In this document: positions 36,885-47,228 of the stretch, piece by piece
How positions within the stretch are numbered: the first letter of the stretch is position 1
How the letters are laid out: every line of letters starts with the position of its first letter
Source of the DNA: Leptospira fainei serovar Hurstbridge str. BUT 6
Lineage (GTDB): Bacteria > Spirochaetota > Leptospiria > Leptospirales > Leptospiraceae
Assembly (NCBI RefSeq): GCF_000306235.2
Contig: NZ_AKWZ02000001.1
Span: 248,001-312,000 of the forward strand
DNA length: 64,000 nucleotides
Direction: 5' to 3'
Translations under genes and position numbers: made by a program
The notes under the pieces: model-generated
Seen by the model: only the letters and a program-made list of their open reading frames with translations
Told to the model about the DNA's origin: nothing
Database searches by the model: none

Positions 36885-37808
36885 TTGAACGAAGAAGAAT
36901 TGATCTCCTCCTTATATCCTCCGGGCAAAGAACAGGAAAGCGATTGCTATCTCGGTCCGGACGGTTGTTTAATCACCACCGACACCATCGTGGAAGGAAC
37001 TCATTTCCGACTAGACTGGAGCAATCCCGCCGATTTGGCTCGAAAATTAATCGAAGTCAATGTATCCGATATCGCGGCAGCCAATGGAATCCCTAAAAAG
37101 GCCTTCTTTAATTTCGGACTGTCCCCTTCCTGCAATCGAAAAGAATTTCTGAATCCATTCGTTCAGACATTTAAAGAAACATTATATTCTTACGATATCG
37201 AACTCTGCGGAGGCGACACCTATCGTTCCCAAGAATTAAATTTAACCTTAACTCTATTAGGAAAATCCGAATCTCCGATAAGCAGAAAAGGCGGACGGGC
37301 CGGCGACCGGGTTTATCTTACCGGACATATAGGAGCTTCCCTTCTCGGTTATAAGATTTTGGACGGGTTCACAACTTCTTTACCGCCCGGCCTTCGCGAA
37401 ACTGCCATCGATCGGCATCTTCGACCTCGGTCGCGTTTGTCCGTTAGTCGCTCTCTATACTCCTCTCATAATATTCATGCGGGAATGGATCTTACGGACG
37501 GCTTAATCCAAGATTTAGGAAAATTGGCAAAAGTATCGCAATTAGTCATCGAAATCGAGTTAAACAGAATCCCAGTTTTGGACGGGGTTGAAAAGGCGAT
37601 CGGATTGGAAGGAGTTCTTACCTCGGGAGAAGAACTCGAATTATTATTCCTTTCACCCGATTTGATTCCGTCGCAATGGGAATCCACCGATATTACGCCG
37701 ATCGGATCCGTTCGTCTTACTAAAGAAAACGAGACTCCGAGAGTCGACTTTCTATTAAACGACCGATTATTCCGTCCGACCGAAAGCGGATTTAGGCATT
37801 TTACATAA
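36885..37808 (+). CDS. thiL: Thiamine-monophosphate kinase
   Basis: 307 aa from TTG at 36885, with AGGA about 8 nt upstream; no in-frame ATG gives a better fit. ThiL/AIR-synthase-like features: LITTDTIVEGTHFRLDW, LARKLIEVNVSDIAAANG, CGGDTYRS, GKSESPISRKGGRAGD, VYLTGHIG and GMDLTDGLIQDLGKLA. It phosphorylates thiamine phosphate to thiamine diphosphate with ATP. No TPP riboswitch was recognised upstream. The DUF418 gene follows 29 bp later and may be co-transcribed. Confidence 0.9.
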   Translation: MNEEELISSLYPPGKEQESDCYLGPDGCLITTDTIVEGTHFRLDWSNPADLARKLIEVNVSDIAAANGIPKKAFFNFGLSPSCNRKEFLNPFVQTFKETLYSYDIELCGGDTYRSQELNLTLTLLGKSESPISRKGGRAGDRVYLTGHIGASLLGYKILDGFTTSLPPGLRETAIDRHLRPRSRLSVSRSLYSSHNIHAGMDLTDGLIQDLGKLAKVSQLVIEIELNRIPVLDGVEKAIGLEGVLTSGEELELLFLSPDLIPSQWESTDITPIGSVRLTKENETPRVDFLLNDRLFRPTESGFRHFT

Positions 37809-37837
37809 AGGAAAGGTAAATCTCCCGGAGGAATCAT

Positions 37838-39010
37838 ATGTCCAAAAAAAGAATAGGTTTCTTAGATTTTTTACGAGGCTTTGCATTGTACGGTATTCTC
37901 GTCGTCAATTTGCCTTTTTTTGCAAAGCCGATGTATTTAGTAGGGTCTGTCGGAGAAAATTCGAACCTACTCGATTCAGTCGCATCCTGGATCGTCGCTT
38001 TCCTTTTCGAATCTAAGTTTTATATTCTGTTCTCATTTTTATTCGGCTACGGTATTTCCGTTCAAACGAAAGAATGGGAAGAAGTCGAATCTCGCGGCCG
38101 CTATCTCCGGAGATTGGCCGGCTTATTTTTGATCGGATTGCTTCATGGCGTCTTTCTATTTTTAGGGGACATTCTTCTTTCTTACGCGATCGTCGGATTG
38201 ATCGCTTGGTTGATTCGAAAAAAAAGCCCGGCCTGGCTGCTTAAATTCTCATTAGGATTTTTATTCATTGCGATTCTTTGCAGAATGATTCTTGCGTTCG
38301 GACAGGATGAATATCGAAGTAGATTGGCTTCGAGCTTACCGGATATCCTATCCGAAACTCGATCGGCTTATTTGGGCAGTTTCTGGGACGCCGCAAAACA
38401 ACGAGCCAAAGATACGGTTATTTCCTATCCGTTCACGATTTTATTTCAATGGCCTTCCATTCTCTCGATGTTTGCACTCGGCATCGCCGCAGGAAAAACT
38501 TCCTTCTTCGAGCGATGGGAACAGAGCAAAAACGGCTTAAAGAAATCGATACCATGGTTATTACCTTTAGGGCTATCGGGTAATTTGATTTATTCGATCC
38601 ATTCCAGGAGTTTATTTGTCGAAAACCTTTCCCTAAGTTGGCAATTAGGATTTTCGATACTGGACACGATTAGCGCGCCTGCATTTACGATCTGTTACGT
38701 GTATTGGTTGGGCATTTACTATCATTCCGAAACAAGTTTTTCGGATCGGTTTTGGTTCGAATCTTCAGGAAGATTTTCCCTATCGAATTACTTAGGACAA
38801 TCCATCATCTGTTCTTGGATCTTTTGCGGATGGGGATTAGGCTTTTATGATAAATTAGGAAACTTTCAACTCTTATTTCTGGCATTTCCGATATGGTTTT
38901 TCTGTATTCTTGTGTCCAGAATTTGGATTCGATTTTTTTCCATCGGCCCTGTCGAAGCGATTCTAAGAGCCGTTACTTACGGAAAATTTAGAAACATTCG
39001 TTTATTCTAA
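37838..39010 (+). CDS. DUF418/YeiB-family membrane protein
   Basis: 390 aa with about ten membrane helices. The opening SKKRIGFLDFLRGFALYGILVVN, the FYILFSFLFGYG element, the YLRRLAGLFLIGLLHG helix and the WFESSGRFSLSNYLGQS segment define the YeiB/DUF418 family, distantly like acyltransferase-3 membrane enzymes. Its biochemical role is unknown; acyl transfer is only inferred from fold resemblance. It is 29 bp downstream of thiL. Confidence 0.85.
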   Translation: MSKKRIGFLDFLRGFALYGILVVNLPFFAKPMYLVGSVGENSNLLDSVASWIVAFLFESKFYILFSFLFGYGISVQTKEWEEVESRGRYLRRLAGLFLIGLLHGVFLFLGDILLSYAIVGLIAWLIRKKSPAWLLKFSLGFLFIAILCRMILAFGQDEYRSRLASSLPDILSETRSAYLGSFWDAAKQRAKDTVISYPFTILFQWPSILSMFALGIAAGKTSFFERWEQSKNGLKKSIPWLLPLGLSGNLIYSIHSRSLFVENLSLSWQLGFSILDTISAPAFTICYVYWLGIYYHSETSFSDRFWFESSGRFSLSNYLGQSIICSWIFCGWGLGFYDKLGNFQLLFLAFPIWFFCILVSRIWIRFFSIGPVEAILRAVTYGKFRNIRLF

Positions 39011-39191
39011 TTTTTCTAAACATATTTTTCATCCACACGGACGTACCGTTGACAAAATTAAGGATATCGTCTCCGAGGTAAATTCCGATTTTGAATTTAA
39101 CCGCCGAAACAATAACTTCTTTCCTATTTTCCGATTTTATGATATGATTCCATTCGCGCGTAATTCCCGATTTTCCGGGTAACGGCTTTTT

Positions 39192-40880
39192 ATGTCTCCC
39201 AATACGAATCCTGTCGTTAGTCTATCGGAATATAAATCCGAATTGCGGAGAAAAATTTTCCTTTGGAAAAGCGTTCCTACTTTCTTTGAAGAGGTGTGCA
39301 AATTAGCCGTCGAAAACAACGTCTTTCAACAGGCGCTTATAATTGAACTGGATGAAAATAACGCGGAGTCAGGGATACGAATTTCAAAGACATCATCAAA
39401 GGAACAGATTGAGCCTGAACCGCTGAATTCTTTAATACGACTTGTAGTTAACAAATGTGATTTCTCCTCTAATAAACCTATTCTTTTGTTCGGAGAAGAG
39501 CAATTAGATCGAATTGAAAATCTGAGATCCGCCGTATTTATACCCATTTTTGGCGGACATATGAAGTCTCATAGCGCTTTGCTTTTGCTTTCGGATCAGG
39601 AGACTGAATTCGATGTTGAAACCGAAGAACTATTATTCGATATCTCCTATTACCTCTCGTATTCTTTCGCAAATTTATTAGAACAGGAACGAAAGCTTAG
39701 CGCACTGAACGCGATGGACATTAGCGAGCGAAAATTTCTCGTCATTTTCGAAACCGTCGTAGATGCAATCATCTTGATAACGGAAAAAGCCGATATCCTA
39801 ATGTTTAATTCTGCCGCGGAGAAAATGTTCGGATATCTCGAAGAGGAGGTAATCGGGAAGAACGTTCGGATATTGATGCCCAACCCGTTTCATGAGGAAC
39901 ACGATTCGTATGTGAATCGATACGTGAATACGTTAGAAAAAAGGATTATAGGAATCGGCCGAGAAGTGTTAGCTCAGAAGAAAGACGGTCATATTTTCCC
40001 GATCGAGCTTGCAGTTTCCGAAGTCTGGCTGGACGGTTCAAGATTCTTTGTCGGAGTAATACGGGATATTACTCGAAGAAAGAATGCGGAAGATAGTCTC
40101 GTTGCTAAGAACGAAGAGTTAGCTACTTTAAACAAAAATCTAGAATTGAGAATAGAACAGGAAATGCACCTAAGAAGAGAGAGGGAGCGAATCTTGGAGG
40201 CTCAATCCAGAATGGCTGCAATGGGGGAAATGATCGGGAATATCGCACACCAATGGCGCCAACCCTTGAATGCCATATCGATACTAGTTCAGGAGCTGGA
40301 ATTCACTTTGCTTAACAACCTGCTCGACGACGAGTATATGCGGAACACAAGTCTACGTATATTCGATCTTTTGCAGTCCATGTCCCAGACCATTGATGAT
40401 TTCAGGAATTTTTATAAACCGAATAAGGAGAAGGAAAATTTCAGTTTAAAAAATACGATCGAGAAGAGCTTGTCCTTGGTTTCCGCGAGCATGAAGCATC
40501 AGAATATAAGAATAGAAACTCATTTTGCAGGCGAAGACTCCGCTTACGGTTACCCTAACGAACTCGCGCAAGTTCTGTTGAATATTTTATCAAACGCAAA
40601 GGACGCCATCCTACAACACCGCCCCGAGGAACCTACGATTCTGATAAGAATATATTCCGAACTAGGAAAGAAAATTGTGAGCGTCAAGGATAATGGAGGA
40701 GGATTTGCGGATGAAATCGGCGAGAAGATTTTCTTACCGTATTTTTCCACAAAAGAGCAAGGTTCGGGGGTAGGATTAGGTCTATATATGTCCAAAACGA
40801 TCGTCGAAAAGAATATGGGCGGAAGTTTATCCGCTCATTCCGACGGAACAGGCGCCGAATTTCGCATAGAGCTACCATGA
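39192..40880 (+). CDS. Cytosolic sensor histidine kinase with GAF-like and PAS domains
   Basis: 562 aa, no membrane segment. Residues ~15-165 look GAF-like (EVCKLAVENNVFQQALIIEL, PIFGGHMKSHSALLLLSDQE). A PAS domain (~180-300) has VDAIILITEKADILMFNSAA and GVIRDITRRKNAE. A coiled coil leads to the phosphoacceptor His353 in NIAHQWRQPLNA, and the ATPase domain shows NILSNAKDAI, DNGGGF, GSGVGLGLYMSK and FRIELP. It overlaps the response receiver gene by 4 bp, so signal output is almost surely that protein. The input is intracellular; the ligand is unknown. Confidence 0.92.
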   Translation: MSPNTNPVVSLSEYKSELRRKIFLWKSVPTFFEEVCKLAVENNVFQQALIIELDENNAESGIRISKTSSKEQIEPEPLNSLIRLVVNKCDFSSNKPILLFGEEQLDRIENLRSAVFIPIFGGHMKSHSALLLLSDQETEFDVETEELLFDISYYLSYSFANLLEQERKLSALNAMDISERKFLVIFETVVDAIILITEKADILMFNSAAEKMFGYLEEEVIGKNVRILMPNPFHEEHDSYVNRYVNTLEKRIIGIGREVLAQKKDGHIFPIELAVSEVWLDGSRFFVGVIRDITRRKNAEDSLVAKNEELATLNKNLELRIEQEMHLRRERERILEAQSRMAAMGEMIGNIAHQWRQPLNAISILVQELEFTLLNNLLDDEYMRNTSLRIFDLLQSMSQTIDDFRNFYKPNKEKENFSLKNTIEKSLSLVSASMKHQNIRIETHFAGEDSAYGYPNELAQVLLNILSNAKDAILQHRPEEPTILIRIYSELGKKIVSVKDNGGGFADEIGEKIFLPYFSTKEQGSGVGLGLYMSKTIVEKNMGGSLSAHSDGTGAEFRIELP

Positions 40881-41248
40881 AAAAGAAACCGGTCAAAATT
40901 CTATTTGTGGAGGACGAGTTAATCGTATCGATTTCATTATCTAGAATTCTAGCGGGAACTTTTGAAGAAGTCATTACGGCGGATGACGGAATAAAGGGAC
41001 TGGAAGCCTTTCAGAAAAATTCTCCGAACATCGTTCTTACCGATATCCGAATGCCTAAAATGGACGGATTGGAACTTTCAAAAAGAATTAAATTCTTAAA
41101 TCCTGAAATTCCGATTATCGGCATTACTGCCTCGAACGAGGAAGAAACTCTATCCGCCTGCCGATCAGTCGGAATGACGGAAATTATCATAAAACCTTTA
41201 AATGCGACCTTACTTATCAACAAGATCTTGCTGCTGTTGCCCGATTAA
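40877..41248 (+). CDS. Single-domain response regulator (CheY-like)
   Basis: 123 aa, only a receiver domain. The acidic pair FVEDE (residues 10-14), phospho-acceptor Asp56 in LTDIRMPKMDG, and the Lys of IIKPL are present. No DNA-binding domain follows, so output is by protein contact or phosphorelay. It overlaps its kinase gene by ATGA. It is the last gene of this + strand group, and a hairpin follows. Confidence 0.92.
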   Translation: MKKKPVKILFVEDELIVSISLSRILAGTFEEVITADDGIKGLEAFQKNSPNIVLTDIRMPKMDGLELSKRIKFLNPEIPIIGITASNEEETLSACRSVGMTEIIIKPLNATLLINKILLLLPD

Positions 41249-41283
41249 AATTATCGGCGCTTACGTTTTATCCGTAGTCGATT

Positions 41284-41298
41284 CCGATTTATAATCGG
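41284..41298. terminator. Stem-loop between convergent receiver and SseB genes
   Basis: CCGATT-TAT-AATCGG forms a 6-bp stem with a 3-nt loop, 36 bp past the receiver stop and 17 bp past the SseB-like stop on the other strand. No T-run; a bidirectional end signal is possible. Confidence 0.35.
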
Positions 41299-41315
41299 CA
41301 AAGCCGGTAAAGCCT

Positions 41316-41822
41316 CTACCCTTCCAGAAGAATTTCCAAGTGCTCCCGGGAAAGAATCCAAAGAGTCGTTGCCGGATCGATTACAACTCCGGCCACTTCC
41401 TGATTCTGAAGTCCTGTCCACCAAAGATCCTTAGCCGAAAGTTGAATCGTCGATGTTTCTTTTCCGAAATACCGGACCACTTCTTCAGGATGCGAAAATG
41501 CGGGAAGAAAGATCCGCCCATTCTCATCGCGCACATATAATAAAACGATTTGATCCGTTTGCTTTCTCTTTTTCTTAGCGACGGCTTTCTTTTTGGGCTT
41601 AAGTTTCGTTTTTTTTCTCGGAGGAAGTTTCTCAGCTTCTAAGTGCGGAATGAGAAAGGTGGACTTTGTAAGTTCCTCGGAAAGCTTAGCCAAATTTTTC
41701 GGGTTTTTCTTTTTCCCATACTGCATCATTGCGAGACGAAATGCAGAATTACCTGCTTGGGGGACTCCGGCAATACTCGTCTCTCGATTTAATAGCGAAA
41801 GAAATTTCCTAAAAAAAGACAT
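41316..41822 (-). CDS. SseB-like protein with a lysine-rich linker, end of nuo operon
   Basis: 168 aa. Residues ~25-60 (NSAFRLAMMQYGKKKNPKNLAK, then LTKSTFLIP) and ~92-165 (IVLLYVRDENGRIFLPAFSH, LWWTGLQNQEVAGVVIDP, WILSREHLEILL) match the SseB N-terminal domain. Between them lies a highly basic insert (~67-88) of alternating Lys, Arg and Pro. The start is 2 bp from the nuoN stop, so it is probably the last cistron of the complex I operon. No link of SseB-like proteins to complex I is known to me. Confidence 0.72.
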   Translation of the reverse strand: MSFFRKFLSLLNRETSIAGVPQAGNSAFRLAMMQYGKKKNPKNLAKLSEELTKSTFLIPHLEAEKLPPRKKTKLKPKKKAVAKKKRKQTDQIVLLYVRDENGRIFLPAFSHPEEVVRYFGKETSTIQLSAKDLWWTGLQNQEVAGVVIDPATTLWILSREHLEILLEG

Positions 41823-41824
41823 TC

Positions 41825-43306
41825 TTATTTTTGAATAGACTCCGATCTCGGCTCGAGAGTTATATTAATCAAGTCTTTAGGTTGTAAAAAGTACCAACCG
41901 ATAAGAATAAAAACAAGACACAAACCGGAAACGACGACGACTCCGTAGCTCGGCCTTACTTTTTCATCCTTGGAAATCTCCCCCGTTTCGGAACTCATAT
42001 ACGAGGAAATTCCGACCTTCGCATAATAGTAAAGAGCTAAGGCCGAATTTGCTATACCGCCGATCAATAACAGTCGCGCCAGATCGTTCCCTTGTTCCGC
42101 AATTTTTTGGAATAAGAATAGCTTAGCCCAAAATCCTCCCAAAGGCGGAATACCCGCTAAAGAAAGAAAGAATAGAAACAATGCAAAGGCGGACCAGGGA
42201 TGGGTAATCGCCAGAGATTGAATGGAGGCAAAAGTTACCTGTCGACGGCCTTGCTCTAAGTACGCTATAATTGCAAACGCCCCCAGACTCATGAAGGAGT
42301 AGATAATCAAATAGAAAATCGCCTCTTCCCGAACTCCGAGACTAATCCCCGCAACCACGTAACCGGCGTGAGCTATGGAGGAATACGCGAGTAATCGTTT
42401 TAAATTTTCCTGTTTTAGAGCTATAAAATTTCCGTAAGTCATGGAAAGAAGAGCCAGTATTCCGGTAATCCATGCCCATTCGCTGGAAAATACAGGCATC
42501 GGCATATGAGAAAAAACGATTATTAAGAGCCCCATTGATGCGGTCTTTGAAGCCGTAGCCATGAATCCGGTTACAGGAGTCAACGCGCCTTCGTATGCAT
42601 CCGGCGTCCATGAATGATACGGGAAAAGTGCGATCTTAAATGCGATACCCGTTAATAAGAGAAGTAATCCTATCTTAGTAAAATTTGCATCGAAGCCGCT
42701 CATCGCCAACGGTTTTAAACTTTCGGATAGGCTCGTACTTCCGGAACCGCCGAATAAGAAAGCCATTCCCATTAAAAAGAATCCTGAGGAAAAACTCCCG
42801 AGTAAGAAATACTTGAGACTTGCTTCCAACGAATACTCGTCGCTTCTTGCCATGCCTACCAAAACATATAGAGAAAGACTCATCAATTCCAATCCGGTAA
42901 AGATAGTGACAGTATCCCGTCCGTCCGTCATCAAGAACATACCGGCAGTCGAAAATAATAGCAAGGGATAGAATTCCGGAAATTGCATATTATGCTGTTG
43001 TAATGATCTCGGAGACGCCAATACCGTTCCGAAGGCCATAACTAAATAAAGCGCTCCGAACCAGAAACCTAAAGAGGTCACTTCGTAATGTTCGCCAAAA
43101 TACATTCCAGGACCCGGATATTCGAATTGAGTATGGAGCAACGCGAGGAATGAGCCAATAAGCACAAGCCCGCAGGCAAACCGAACGACCCTAAATTCGG
43201 CTCCTTGAAATGCAAATTGAAGAATTAATAATAAAACTCCGCCTCCCGAAAGAATCAATATCGGTAGAATGGAAAGTAAGTCGTTCACGCCTGGAATCAG
43301 ACTCAT
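41825..43306 (-). CDS. nuoN: NADH-quinone oxidoreductase subunit N
   Basis: 493 aa, about 14 membrane helices. It is one of three antiporter-like proton-pumping subunits. FTGLELMSLSLYVLVGMARSD holds the conserved Glu, KYFLLGSFSSGFFLMG and FPYHSWTPDAYEGAPT-like region (here FPYHSWTPDAYEGALTP) the Lys and helix-break elements, followed by LAYSSIAHAGYV. The family length is normal. It overlaps nuoM by 4 bp. Confidence 0.95.
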   Translation of the reverse strand: MSLIPGVNDLLSILPILILSGGGVLLLILQFAFQGAEFRVVRFACGLVLIGSFLALLHTQFEYPGPGMYFGEHYEVTSLGFWFGALYLVMAFGTVLASPRSLQQHNMQFPEFYPLLLFSTAGMFLMTDGRDTVTIFTGLELMSLSLYVLVGMARSDEYSLEASLKYFLLGSFSSGFFLMGMAFLFGGSGSTSLSESLKPLAMSGFDANFTKIGLLLLLTGIAFKIALFPYHSWTPDAYEGALTPVTGFMATASKTASMGLLIIVFSHMPMPVFSSEWAWITGILALLSMTYGNFIALKQENLKRLLAYSSIAHAGYVVAGISLGVREEAIFYLIIYSFMSLGAFAIIAYLEQGRRQVTFASIQSLAITHPWSAFALFLFFLSLAGIPPLGGFWAKLFLFQKIAEQGNDLARLLLIGGIANSALALYYYAKVGISSYMSSETGEISKDEKVRPSYGVVVVSGLCLVFILIGWYFLQPKDLINITLEPRSESIQK

Positions 43307-44952
43307 TCTTCTTTCTCCTTCGCGGAGCGGCGAGACCCCGGTATCCCCGTTCCTTTTGAAACGGGAATTCTTTCCTCGTAACTCGAAACAGTATTTCCGA
43401 GTGATCGATAATCCTTATATTTACGTTCCACTTGTCGCAAAGATCCTTCTTTTTCGGAAAAAGCTCTCTCTTTTAAAGCTTCCTCACCTGCGCTATTTAA
43501 TACTACCCGAGCGCTAGGCGTTATAAATTTTAAAAACGGATTCGGAAAAACACCCATTATCAAAATAAATCCGGCAGTAACCGTCAGAATAAATTTTTCC
43601 CGAAGATTCAACGGAAGCAGATTCGCGGCAGTTTGATTCGGTTCTCCGAAAAGTAACGATTTTGCGAAGAACAACATATATCCTGCTGCGAATATGATAG
43701 CGGTACCGGCTAAAATACCGTAGAGAATATGATATTTGAATGTCCCGATTAAGATCAAAAACTCGCCTACGAACCCGTTCGTTCCGGGAAGACCGGCGCT
43801 TGCAAACGCTGCCAATCCGATAAAGGCCGCCAAGGACGGTGCGATCTTCGCGATACCCGAATAGTCCGTTAAATTATTTGTGCCGGTTCGTTCATGCAAC
43901 ATTCCTAATATAAAAAACAGAAGGCCCGAAGTGAATCCGTGATTCACCATTTGCAACATTCCGCCGGAAACTCCTTCTTCGGTTAGGGTCAGAATTCCCA
44001 AGATGCAAAATCCCATATGAGAAAGGGAGGAAAACGCTACGAGTCTCTTGCTATTGGTCTGCGTTAAAGCAACGACCGCACCGTAGACGATTCCGGAGAC
44101 CGCTAAGCCTGCGAAGAAATCCCGATATTCCAAGAACACTTGCGGGAAAATCGGAATTGCAACGCGAACATACGCGAACAATCCGATCTTAAGTAAAATT
44201 CCCGCCAAATCCACGGAACCCACCGTTGGAGCTTCTTCGTGTACGTCCGGCATCCAAGTGTGAAACGGAAACAACGGGACCTTAATCGCAAACGCAAAAC
44301 TGAATCCGATAAAAAGCCAAAAACGAAGCTCGGAAGGAATATTAGATAAAGGCAATACTGCCAATTCTTCCAGATCGAGCGTGGAGGAATAATGATAAAG
44401 GACGAGAATACTGGCAAGCATGAAGACGGAACCGGTAAACGAGAATACCAAATATTTCATCGAAGCTCGGATACGGCCCGATTCTCCCCAAATGCCGACC
44501 ATTAATGCGAACGGGAGCACCATCCATTCCCAAAATACGTAAAACTGAACCAAATTGAATGAAAGAAAAACGCCTAGCACTCCCGTCTCGACAAGCAAAA
44601 GGAGAACGAAGAATTCTCTAACTCGATGCTTTACGTTGGAAACTGCCGACAACGACGATAAGAAAAATAGGATAGCCGACATCGCAATCAGAAGCAAAGA
44701 AAAGCCGTCGATCGCTACATAATAGTCAAGCCCGCCCGAACCTAAATCCAAGAAATTGCGAATTCGATGTGCGAATTGCGGTCCACTGTCCCCTTGAACG
44801 AATTCGAGAAACAACGGGACTGTCATTCCAAAAACGGAAAACGTAATAAGAGATGCGACGGATCGAATCCAACCGTCACGATTGGAAAAAAATAAGATCG
44901 GAATTCCTAATACGGGTAAAAAGAGAAGAATTGAGAGATAATATTGGGGCAC
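43303..44952 (-). CDS. nuoM: NADH-quinone oxidoreductase subunit M
   Basis: 549 aa, about 14 membrane helices. YVFWEWMVLPFALMVGIWG carries the key Glu, FPFHTWMPDVHEEAPT the channel helix region, and KRLVAFSSLSHMGFC the second half-channel. A longer polar tail after ~500 is a little unusual. It pumps protons with L and N. It starts 1 bp from the nuoL stop. Confidence 0.95.
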   Translation of the reverse strand: MPQYYLSILLFLPVLGIPILFFSNRDGWIRSVASLITFSVFGMTVPLFLEFVQGDSGPQFAHRIRNFLDLGSGGLDYYVAIDGFSLLLIAMSAILFFLSSLSAVSNVKHRVREFFVLLLLVETGVLGVFLSFNLVQFYVFWEWMVLPFALMVGIWGESGRIRASMKYLVFSFTGSVFMLASILVLYHYSSTLDLEELAVLPLSNIPSELRFWLFIGFSFAFAIKVPLFPFHTWMPDVHEEAPTVGSVDLAGILLKIGLFAYVRVAIPIFPQVFLEYRDFFAGLAVSGIVYGAVVALTQTNSKRLVAFSSLSHMGFCILGILTLTEEGVSGGMLQMVNHGFTSGLLFFILGMLHERTGTNNLTDYSGIAKIAPSLAAFIGLAAFASAGLPGTNGFVGEFLILIGTFKYHILYGILAGTAIIFAAGYMLFFAKSLLFGEPNQTAANLLPLNLREKFILTVTAGFILIMGVFPNPFLKFITPSARVVLNSAGEEALKERAFSEKEGSLRQVERKYKDYRSLGNTVSSYEERIPVSKGTGIPGSRRSAKEKEE

Positions 44953-46887
44953 TTACAATCCCCTCCAAAGGAACAAGGATAGAATCAAAATAGTACCGAG
45001 GATGATCATAAAAGCATAATCAACGACCGTTCCGGTCTGCAAACGCCTAAGCACCAGGGAAATACCGGAAGAAAGCCGGCCTGTATTGACTAATATCTTA
45101 TCTATGAATTGCTTTTCGACGATCGTAGAAAAGAATTCCGAAAAGAATAAAATAGGTCCGACAACAGCGTTCGAAAAGAACTCGTCGATATAATATTTCT
45201 TAGCGATCAATTTCCTCCAACCGGTATACTCCTCTTCGGATGGAGGAACTTCTTCTTTGCGAGAATAAAAATTCCAAGCCAATCCTAAACCGATTCCGAC
45301 CGCTCCTAAGGACAATAAAGCTAATGTCAATTCCGCACTCGGACTTAAATGGTGCACGCTTGCAGAATGACGGATCGCAGTTTGCGAATATTCTTTCCCT
45401 AAGGCAAAAATCGGTTGGAAGTAGCGTTCCAGAAGATCGACTCCACCTAACGATTCCGGAACGAAAAGAAATCCGCTGAAAGCGGCTCCGACGGCTAACA
45501 AGATTAGCGGAAGCGTAATCGTCCAAGGGGATTCATGCGGGTGAACACTCGGGGAGATTCTGGAAGATCCCGTAAACGCAAGAAATGTTAAGCGAAACAT
45601 ATAAAACGTCGTTAATAAGGCGGTAATAACTCCCAATCCGAAAAAGAGAGGATGGAAAAAATACGCTTTTTCTAATATTAGATCTTTGGAGAAGAATCCG
45701 CTAAACGGCGGAATTCCGGAAATCGCAAGCGTTCCCAATAAAAAAGTGAACCAAGTCACTTTCATCTGCGTTTTCAATCCACCCATTCTCCGCAGATCCT
45801 GCTCGTCGTTCAGGGAATGGATCACCGATCCGGAGCCGAGAAACAGCAACGCTTTAAAGAATGCATGGGTTAGTAGATGGAACAATCCTGCTACATAAGC
45901 GCCGACTCCCATCGCAACGAACATATACCCGAGTTGGGACACCGTAGAGTAGGCCAAAACTTTCTTAATATCGTTTTGAAAAATTCCGATCGTAGCCGCA
46001 AAAAATGCGGTAAACGTGCCGATGACGGTGATCCAAAGTCCGACTTGCGGGGTAAGAATGAAGAGAAAATTCAATCTTGCGATCAGAAAAATTCCCGCAG
46101 TGACCATAGTAGCGGCATGTATCAATGCCGATACGGGAGTTGGTCCGGCCATTGCATCGGGCAACCAAACGTGAAACGGGAATTGAGCGGACTTACCCAT
46201 AGCTCCTATGAAGTAGCAAGTCGTTACGATAGGCAAGACGTGTTGAAATCCTCGAAGCTCGGGAAGTATGGACGCGATCTGAGTAAACGATAAGGTTCCC
46301 GTATACCAATACGTCAATGCAATCCCGATAACCATCGCAAGATCGGCGATTCGGTTCGTAATAAAAGCCTTAATACCTGCGTTTGCAGCAGTCTCTTTAT
46401 GAGTATCGAATCCTATCAGTAAGTAGGAGCAGAGTCCGACTCCTTCCCAACCGAAAAACAAAACCACAAGATTCTCGGCCAATACCAAATGCAACATGGA
46501 GAAAACGAATAAATTCAAATAGGAGAAGAATCGGCCGTTACTCGGATTCCCTTTCATATAACCGATCGAGTAAAGATGGATAAGACTTCCTATTCCGGTT
46601 ATGATCAAAACCATAAACAGGGAAAGTTGATCGATTTGATAAGCGACCTCTACGTTAAACCCGCCTACGTCCAGCCAATGAAAAAATGAAACAATCTCGG
46701 GAACCTGACGTTCCAATGGTTTAAACGCAAGAAACGCATAAAGTCCGACGCAAAAGGCTGCAAATGAGCAGAGAGTCCCGAGCATGCCGGGCCAGTTTCC
46801 TTTAAGAACTCTGCCAAAAAGAGCATTTATGACGGATCCGATTAACGGTAAAAGTACAAGGACCGGTATCCAAATATCCCAGGCCAT
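44953..46887 (-). CDS. nuoL: NADH-quinone oxidoreductase subunit L
   Basis: 644 aa from ATG at 46887, 5 nt after GGTGA; an ATG at 46899 inside nuoK would add four residues. Conserved segments: [20 protein letters not shown] with the pumping Glu, [27 protein letters not shown], and [16 protein letters not shown]. The C-terminal lateral helix that braces the pump is present in length (~560-644). Distal pump of complex I. Confidence 0.95.
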   Translation of the reverse strand: MAWDIWIPVLVLLPLIGSVINALFGRVLKGNWPGMLGTLCSFAAFCVGLYAFLAFKPLERQVPEIVSFFHWLDVGGFNVEVAYQIDQLSLFMVLIITGIGSLIHLYSIGYMKGNPSNGRFFSYLNLFVFSMLHLVLAENLVVLFFGWEGVGLCSYLLIGFDTHKETAANAGIKAFITNRIADLAMVIGIALTYWYTGTLSFTQIASILPELRGFQHVLPIVTTCYFIGAMGKSAQFPFHVWLPDAMAGPTPVSALIHAATMVTAGIFLIARLNFLFILTPQVGLWITVIGTFTAFFAATIGIFQNDIKKVLAYSTVSQLGYMFVAMGVGAYVAGLFHLLTHAFFKALLFLGSGSVIHSLNDEQDLRRMGGLKTQMKVTWFTFLLGTLAISGIPPFSGFFSKDLILEKAYFFHPLFFGLGVITALLTTFYMFRLTFLAFTGSSRISPSVHPHESPWTITLPLILLAVGAAFSGFLFVPESLGGVDLLERYFQPIFALGKEYSQTAIRHSASVHHLSPSAELTLALLSLGAVGIGLGLAWNFYSRKEEVPPSEEEYTGWRKLIAKKYYIDEFFSNAVVGPILFFSEFFSTIVEKQFIDKILVNTGRLSSGISLVLRRLQTGTVVDYAFMIILGTILILSLFLWRGL

Positions 46888-46892
46888 ATTAA

Positions 46893-47228
46893 TCACCATT
46901 TCATTAAGTTCATTTCGTCAACAAAGCTGGTTTTTTTCTTACGCTGAATCGCGACTACGAGAGCCAAACCGATTGCGGCTTCCGCGGCCGCGATAGCCAT
47001 TACGAAAAATACCACCACTTCTCCTTGAACTTGATATAAGGCTTTAGAGAACGTTACGAATACCAAATTTACCGAATTTAAAATGAGTTCGATGGACATG
47101 AAAATTACCACTGCGCTTCTTCTAAAAAGCACTCCGGCAACTCCGATCGTAAAAACGACGCAGGCCAAAATTAAAATATATTCCACAGGGATTCCCGAGA
47201 TTGTCGGATTAAGTATGGCCGGATTCAT
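46893..47228 (-). CDS. nuoK: NADH-quinone oxidoreductase subunit K
   Basis: 111 aa, three membrane helices. The pattern [24 protein letters not shown] carries the conserved Glu of helix 2, and [17 protein letters not shown] the second Glu. It overlaps nuoJ by 4 bp. Proton path of the membrane arm. Confidence 0.95.
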   Translation of the reverse strand: MNPAILNPTISGIPVEYILILACVVFTIGVAGVLFRRSAVVIFMSIELILNSVNLVFVTFSKALYQVQGEVVVFFVMAIAAAEAAIGLALVVAIQRKKKTSFVDEMNLMKW

